DNA of 45,613 nt from CAZUCE01 sp964619265. GTDB lineage: Bacteria > Planctomycetota > UBA1135 > GCA-002686595. Shown piece by piece: positions 42,675 to 45,613 of the stretch (positions are counted from its first letter, which is position 1; every line of letters begins with the position of its first letter). The notes beneath the pieces were generated by a model. The model saw nothing but the letters and a program-made list of their open reading frames with translations. It ran no database searches and was not told the DNA's origin. The translations under genes and the position numbers were made by a program. The DNA is taken from the NCBI GenBank assembly GCA_964619265.1, contig CAZUCE010000035.1:1-45613 (forward strand), read 5' to 3'.

Positions 42675-44762
42675 CTACGGCCGCACAGTGAGGACGAGCG
42701 CTTCAGGCGGCTCCTCGATTCCAGGCTGAAAGAATTGGCTTGAATTCACTCGAGTGCGGCCAACTCCTCGAATCTCCAGAAGAACGGAGTCGGCCGATGT
42801 CGGGACAGCGACCCAGATCCGGCCGCGTTCTTCGATCCATGCCGCCTTGTGGAGCGCGACCTGGCTGGGTTCTTCGAAGACATCCACGTACCGGCGTTCG
42901 ATCGGTTGACCGGAGGGGTCTAGGAGCACGGCAGCGCAGATCCCGATAGCCTCGGTCAAGTCGACGGCTTCCAATTCGATATCGCCCGCAACTTCAATCT
43001 CCTCGTCGACGAAGACGTAGTCACCACCGTCTAGCGAGACGGTCAATCGGTGCGAACCCAGCTCGAGGCCCGAGAATACGCAGTGCCTCCCGTCCGGAGT
43101 CTCCACCCAAGTCGGATAGCGCCGCTCACTGGGTCCTTGGAGCGAGACCTCGACGGCTTGAGTTACCGCTGTCCAGGCCGGTAGCGTGAACGGAAACGAG
43201 ACGGAGCACCCGAGCTGCAAGGTGAAATCGACGTTCGCCGACCCTTCAGGCATCTGACGAGATGGCAAGGTCCGGTATTCGGGATGCGAGGCGGTGATTC
43301 GAAGCTGCAGGGCTGGAGGTTCCGCAGGGAACTCGAACGAGTACTCGCCACCCGCGTCCGTCCGGACCGTGGTGAGATAGGACCAGACCGGACGGCTGTC
43401 TTCGGATTCACCGGCGGCTTGGGGCGCGCTTTCAATCTGGACGAGCGCTTTTGGAATCGGAGTCCCCCCGGTGTCCTGGACCCTGCCGGCTACGAGAAAC
43501 CGCAGCTGCGGTTCGGAATCGGCCTCTGCGGCGAGGGGGCTGAGCGCAACTTGACCGACATCGAGAACCGTTCCGGTCAAGCTCTCCGGCTCATGCCAGG
43601 CAAGTCCGCGCCGACCGGGCTTGGGATTGGGGGCAGTCAAGTAGATCGGCGAAGCGAGGCGAGCGCGCGGAATGGCGAGGGACCAGCGGCCATCCGCGCC
43701 GGTCAGGAGCGAGATCTGAGAGACTCCGGAAATCTCGGGATCCGCTAGAGCCAATTTGAGGTAGGTCTCCGCAAGAGCTTGGCCCGTGTCCTCGGTGGCG
43801 ACGCCGGTGAGATGAACGAGATCGCGATGCTCGTCGTGAATCTGGATCTTGAGGACTACGGTTTGGCCAACTCGGGTCGGGCCGGGCGCGGTCACCAAGC
43901 CGAGCTGACCCACAACTCCGCGGCTCGACAACGAGCCGTAGACCTCCCAACCGAGCCCGAACGGCCCGGCCAGGAAGCTGGAAGATCCCTCCTCGGAATA
44001 GATCCCCGTGCGCCAGCCAGGGAAGTAGTCGCCATCCGAGCGCCTCACGTGTAGGTGAAAGGCCTCGAGCGGAGCTCCCAATCCGTCCGTGGGCGGATCC
44101 CATTCGAATCGGACAAACCCCGATGGCGGAAGGACCAGGTCGAGCGGTCGATCACGAGGCGGTTCTTCCTCGATCCAATGGACGTTCGGAAATTCGTCCA
44201 ATTCAGTTTCTGCGTATTCGTTGTAGGGCAGGCTGGAGCGCAGGCCCGCCGCCACGAACATTCCGCGATACGGGCCGGGCTCCGTTCCGAACAGCGAGTT
44301 CCACCAAATCGGCTGCTCTTCGATCGCGAGCAGGCCCTCCCGGTCGGATTCACCCTTTACGTACACCTCTCCGACCTCGCCGGTCACAGAACGAACGATC
44401 CATTGGATGCCTGATCTTGGCGCGGGCTCTCCGGTCGTTTGAAGGACGCGGACTGTTAGAAAGGCACCTTCGATCCCTGCCGGAGAACTTGCTCCCTCGA
44501 TAGACCCCACCTTGGGATCTTCTGGCGCTTGGGGATCCAAGGCAGCTCGCCCGTCGCTCGCTGTGCTCGCTACGGCATTCGTCAGCGCAGTCGAATTTGA
44601 GTGCGTCCCGGTGGAGGCGGTGGAGGTTTCGGCTGCATGCTCAAGAACGGCAGGCTCAGCTCGCGCTAGGAACCAAATGAGGCCGGCTGCAGAAGCTAGG
44701 CTTACGGCGAAGAGGATCTTGGTTCGACCGGACAGGGAGAAACGGGTATTGCCCATGTTCAT
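42675..44762 (-). CDS. membrane-anchored protein with carboxypeptidase-regulatory-like domains
   Basis: The 695-residue protein (ATG 44762, or 44756) has one N-terminal membrane helix, KILFAVSLASAAGLIWFLA, and a Thr/Ser/Ala-rich linker. A long extracytoplasmic part built of beta-sandwich units follows. Clear carboxypeptidase-regulatory-like repeats are FLVAGRVQDTGGTPIPKALV followed by TDAGGEYSFEF, and LTGVATEDTGQALAETYL followed by GADGRWSLAI. Similar units occur in the sigma factor fusion at 13204, so the two may share an origin or partner. The function is unknown. It is convergent with the VOC-cupin gene, with a palindromic repeat between. Confidence 0.82.
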   Translation of the reverse strand: MNMGNTRFSLSGRTKILFAVSLASAAGLIWFLARAEPAVLEHAAETSTASTGTHSNSTALTNAVASTASDGRAALDPQAPEDPKVGSIEGASSPAGIEGAFLTVRVLQTTGEPAPRSGIQWIVRSVTGEVGEVYVKGESDREGLLAIEEQPIWWNSLFGTEPGPYRGMFVAAGLRSSLPYNEYAETELDEFPNVHWIEEEPPRDRPLDLVLPPSGFVRFEWDPPTDGLGAPLEAFHLHVRRSDGDYFPGWRTGIYSEEGSSSFLAGPFGLGWEVYGSLSSRGVVGQLGLVTAPGPTRVGQTVVLKIQIHDEHRDLVHLTGVATEDTGQALAETYLKLALADPEISGVSQISLLTGADGRWSLAIPRARLASPIYLTAPNPKPGRRGLAWHEPESLTGTVLDVGQVALSPLAAEADSEPQLRFLVAGRVQDTGGTPIPKALVQIESAPQAAGESEDSRPVWSYLTTVRTDAGGEYSFEFPAEPPALQLRITASHPEYRTLPSRQMPEGSANVDFTLQLGCSVSFPFTLPAWTAVTQAVEVSLQGPSERRYPTWVETPDGRHCVFSGLELGSHRLTVSLDGGDYVFVDEEIEVAGDIELEAVDLTEAIGICAAVLLDPSGQPIERRYVDVFEEPSQVALHKAAWIEERGRIWVAVPTSADSVLLEIRGVGRTRVNSSQFFQPGIEEPPEALVLTVRP

Positions 44763-44918
44763 GACAAGAAGAACGAGGTCATCGCGTTCAGGTCGGGTCA
44801 GCGAGCGCTGACGAGGAGACGGATCGGTCGGTCGATCGAGGACGGCTCGCCATTTTGAGGATACGGAGCCTTGCACCTTACGGACCGCCCTGCCTTTTGG
44901 CGCCGGCGGGGGAGGCCA

Positions 44919-44958
44919 GGAGTGTAGGCCCCCGAGTGTAGGCCCGGAGTGTAGACAC
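44919..44958. repeat. short tandem repeat, three units of 13-14 bases
   Basis: Three units of the form GGAGTGTAGGCCC stand in tandem, the last ending GACAC. They lie between two minus-strand genes and run into the palindromic repeat copy c. Confidence 0.75.
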
Positions 44959-45005
44959 TGGGCCCTGAATGGCTACCGAACGACAAGAGGGTGTCCGACT
45001 CCGTC
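44951..45005 (-). repeat. dispersed palindromic repeat, copy c
   Basis: Read on the minus strand it begins GACGGAGTCGGACACCCT and closes with AGGG and GTGTC, giving interrupted arms GACAC..CCT and AGGG.GTGTC. It begins four bases after the stop of the DUF427 gene at 45010, reading in the gene's direction. Confidence 0.6.
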
Positions 45006-45009
45006 TTCC

Positions 45010-45411
45010 TCAGCTGATGTCGACTTTCGAGGCATCGAAGGCTACAAGGCCATTGAGTTGCGCGGCTTCCTTGATGGTCTCGGCGTAAGACCACGCGGCC
45101 TCGGGGATCCGATGGCCGTCGACTAGGACATCGAAGTACTCGGTGTTTCCCTTGAGCGGGCAGTGGGTCGTCTTGTCGACTCGGACCAGAGCCTCCATGT
45201 TCACATCTGTTCGCGGGAAGTAGGTCACAGGGTCGTAGATATTGAGGCCGACCTCTTTGACGACAAGCGCTCCAGTCGACCGAGCAATCGAAGCGTTACC
45301 GACCGAGGCTGTGCGTTCCTTGGCGACCGGAACGACTTGCATGAAGTGCCGGATTTCGTTCGGGTTGTGGATGGTGCTCTTGACCATGGTGATGTCTTCA
45401 GGCGTTCTCAT
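45010..45411 (-). CDS. DUF427 domain protein
   Basis: The 133-residue protein (ATG 45411) matches DUF427: TTHCPLKGNTEYFDVL is the family signature with the HCP motif, followed by AAWSYAETIKEAAQLNGLVAFDASKV. Members are small cytoplasmic proteins of unknown biochemical role, sometimes described as nucleotidyltransferase-like. The frame stays open upstream to 45585, but the extra residues lack any pattern, and palindromic repeat copy d falls in that part. It is flanked by inverted copies of the repeat. Confidence 0.88.
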   Translation of the reverse strand: MRTPEDITMVKSTIHNPNEIRHFMQVVPVAKERTASVGNASIARSTGALVVKEVGLNIYDPVTYFPRTDVNMEALVRVDKTTHCPLKGNTEYFDVLVDGHRIPEAAWSYAETIKEAAQLNGLVAFDASKVDIS

Positions 45412-45460
45412 GATGTCTTGCTGTCGTGCCGGATTCGTTGAGGGGCCGATCCCCGAATGG

Positions 45461-45492
45461 TACGGAGTTGCACGCCTTGTTGACTCTCCGTA
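45461..45492 (+). repeat. dispersed palindromic repeat, copy d
   Basis: It begins TACGGAGTTGCACGCCTTG and ends CTCCGTA, giving perfect seven-base end arms TACGGAG/CTCCGTA. It lies about 50 bases upstream of the DUF427 start, in inverted orientation to copy c on the other side of the gene. Confidence 0.65.
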
Positions 45493-45613
45493 GCAAGCCA
45501 GTTCGCGATGAGGCCGGCAACTGTGCTTCACTCGTTCCTCTGGGAGGCATGGCTCGAAGTGACCCTCCCCCGATTCGGTAGACACCGGAGTTGTGATGGA
45601 AGTGGACCGTTAA

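Noticed and set aside
33663..45492. The palindromic repeats as integron attC sites
   Set aside because: Three follow stop codons as attC sites do, but I do not see the GTTRRRY/RYYYAAC core boxes, an integrase gene or a one-direction cassette array, and several genes lack a copy.
1..45613. tRNA, rRNA, CRISPR arrays and insertion sequences
   Set aside because: I looked for tRNA T-loop patterns, regularly spaced repeats and transposase motifs and found none. A covariance-model search would be needed to exclude small RNAs.

Overview
This 45.6 kb window is high-GC bacterial chromosome, probably from a Planctomycetota bacterium. That assignment is inference. It rests on an ECF sigma factor fused to a membrane segment and a long extracytoplasmic region, several anchored proteins with carboxypeptidase-regulatory-like beta domains, large secreted proteins with planctomycete-style C-termini, a double-length UvrA paralogue, and weak Shine-Dalgarno signals. 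Myxococcota is the main alternative, because lysine-rich histone-like proteins also occur there. I found no rRNA, tRNA, CRISPR array, transposase or phage module.

Layout. 0-8.6 kb, plus strand: recN, class I mannose-6-phosphate isomerase, an RsuA/RluB-type pseudouridine synthase, a coupled pair of M16 peptidases (the first with histone-like tails at both ends), and a small basic protein with TKKR[A/S] repeats, an AT-hook and a winged-helix-like end. 8.6-11.3 kb, minus: an operon of SPFH protein, ribbon-helix-helix protein and M32 carboxypeptidase. 11.7-16.2 kb: a secreted protein of unknown function facing a 1002-residue sigma factor fusion. 16.3-22.8 kb, minus: ABC exporter, NTF2-like lipoprotein, reprolysin-like metalloprotease, putative glycosyltransferase and SRPBCC protein. 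23.0-29.4 kb: thymidine kinase, a 1500-residue tandem UvrA and an acidic secreted protein. 29.7-34.8 kb: CBU_0592-like membrane protein, GNAT acetyltransferase, 2OG-Fe(II) oxygenase, group II truncated haemoglobin, serpin and GT4 glycosyltransferase. 34.8-45.4 kb: Uma2-family protein, a frameshifted small membrane protein, a secreted protein with a repeat-built signal peptide, a second member of the 11.7 kb protein family, a formyltransferase with a VOC-cupin partner, another anchored beta-domain protein and a DUF427 protein.

How the genes may work together. The strongest theme is the cell envelope: a membrane-tethered sigma factor, two homologous secreted or anchored proteins of unknown function, a third anchored beta-domain protein, secreted proteases and a secreted serpin. 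The second theme is very basic, probably polyanion-binding sequence: the two-tailed M16 protein and the AT-hook protein lie about 2 kb apart with similar Lys/Ser/Thr/Ala tracts. The last 12 kb also carries five copies of a short palindromic repeat, three of them just after stop codons.
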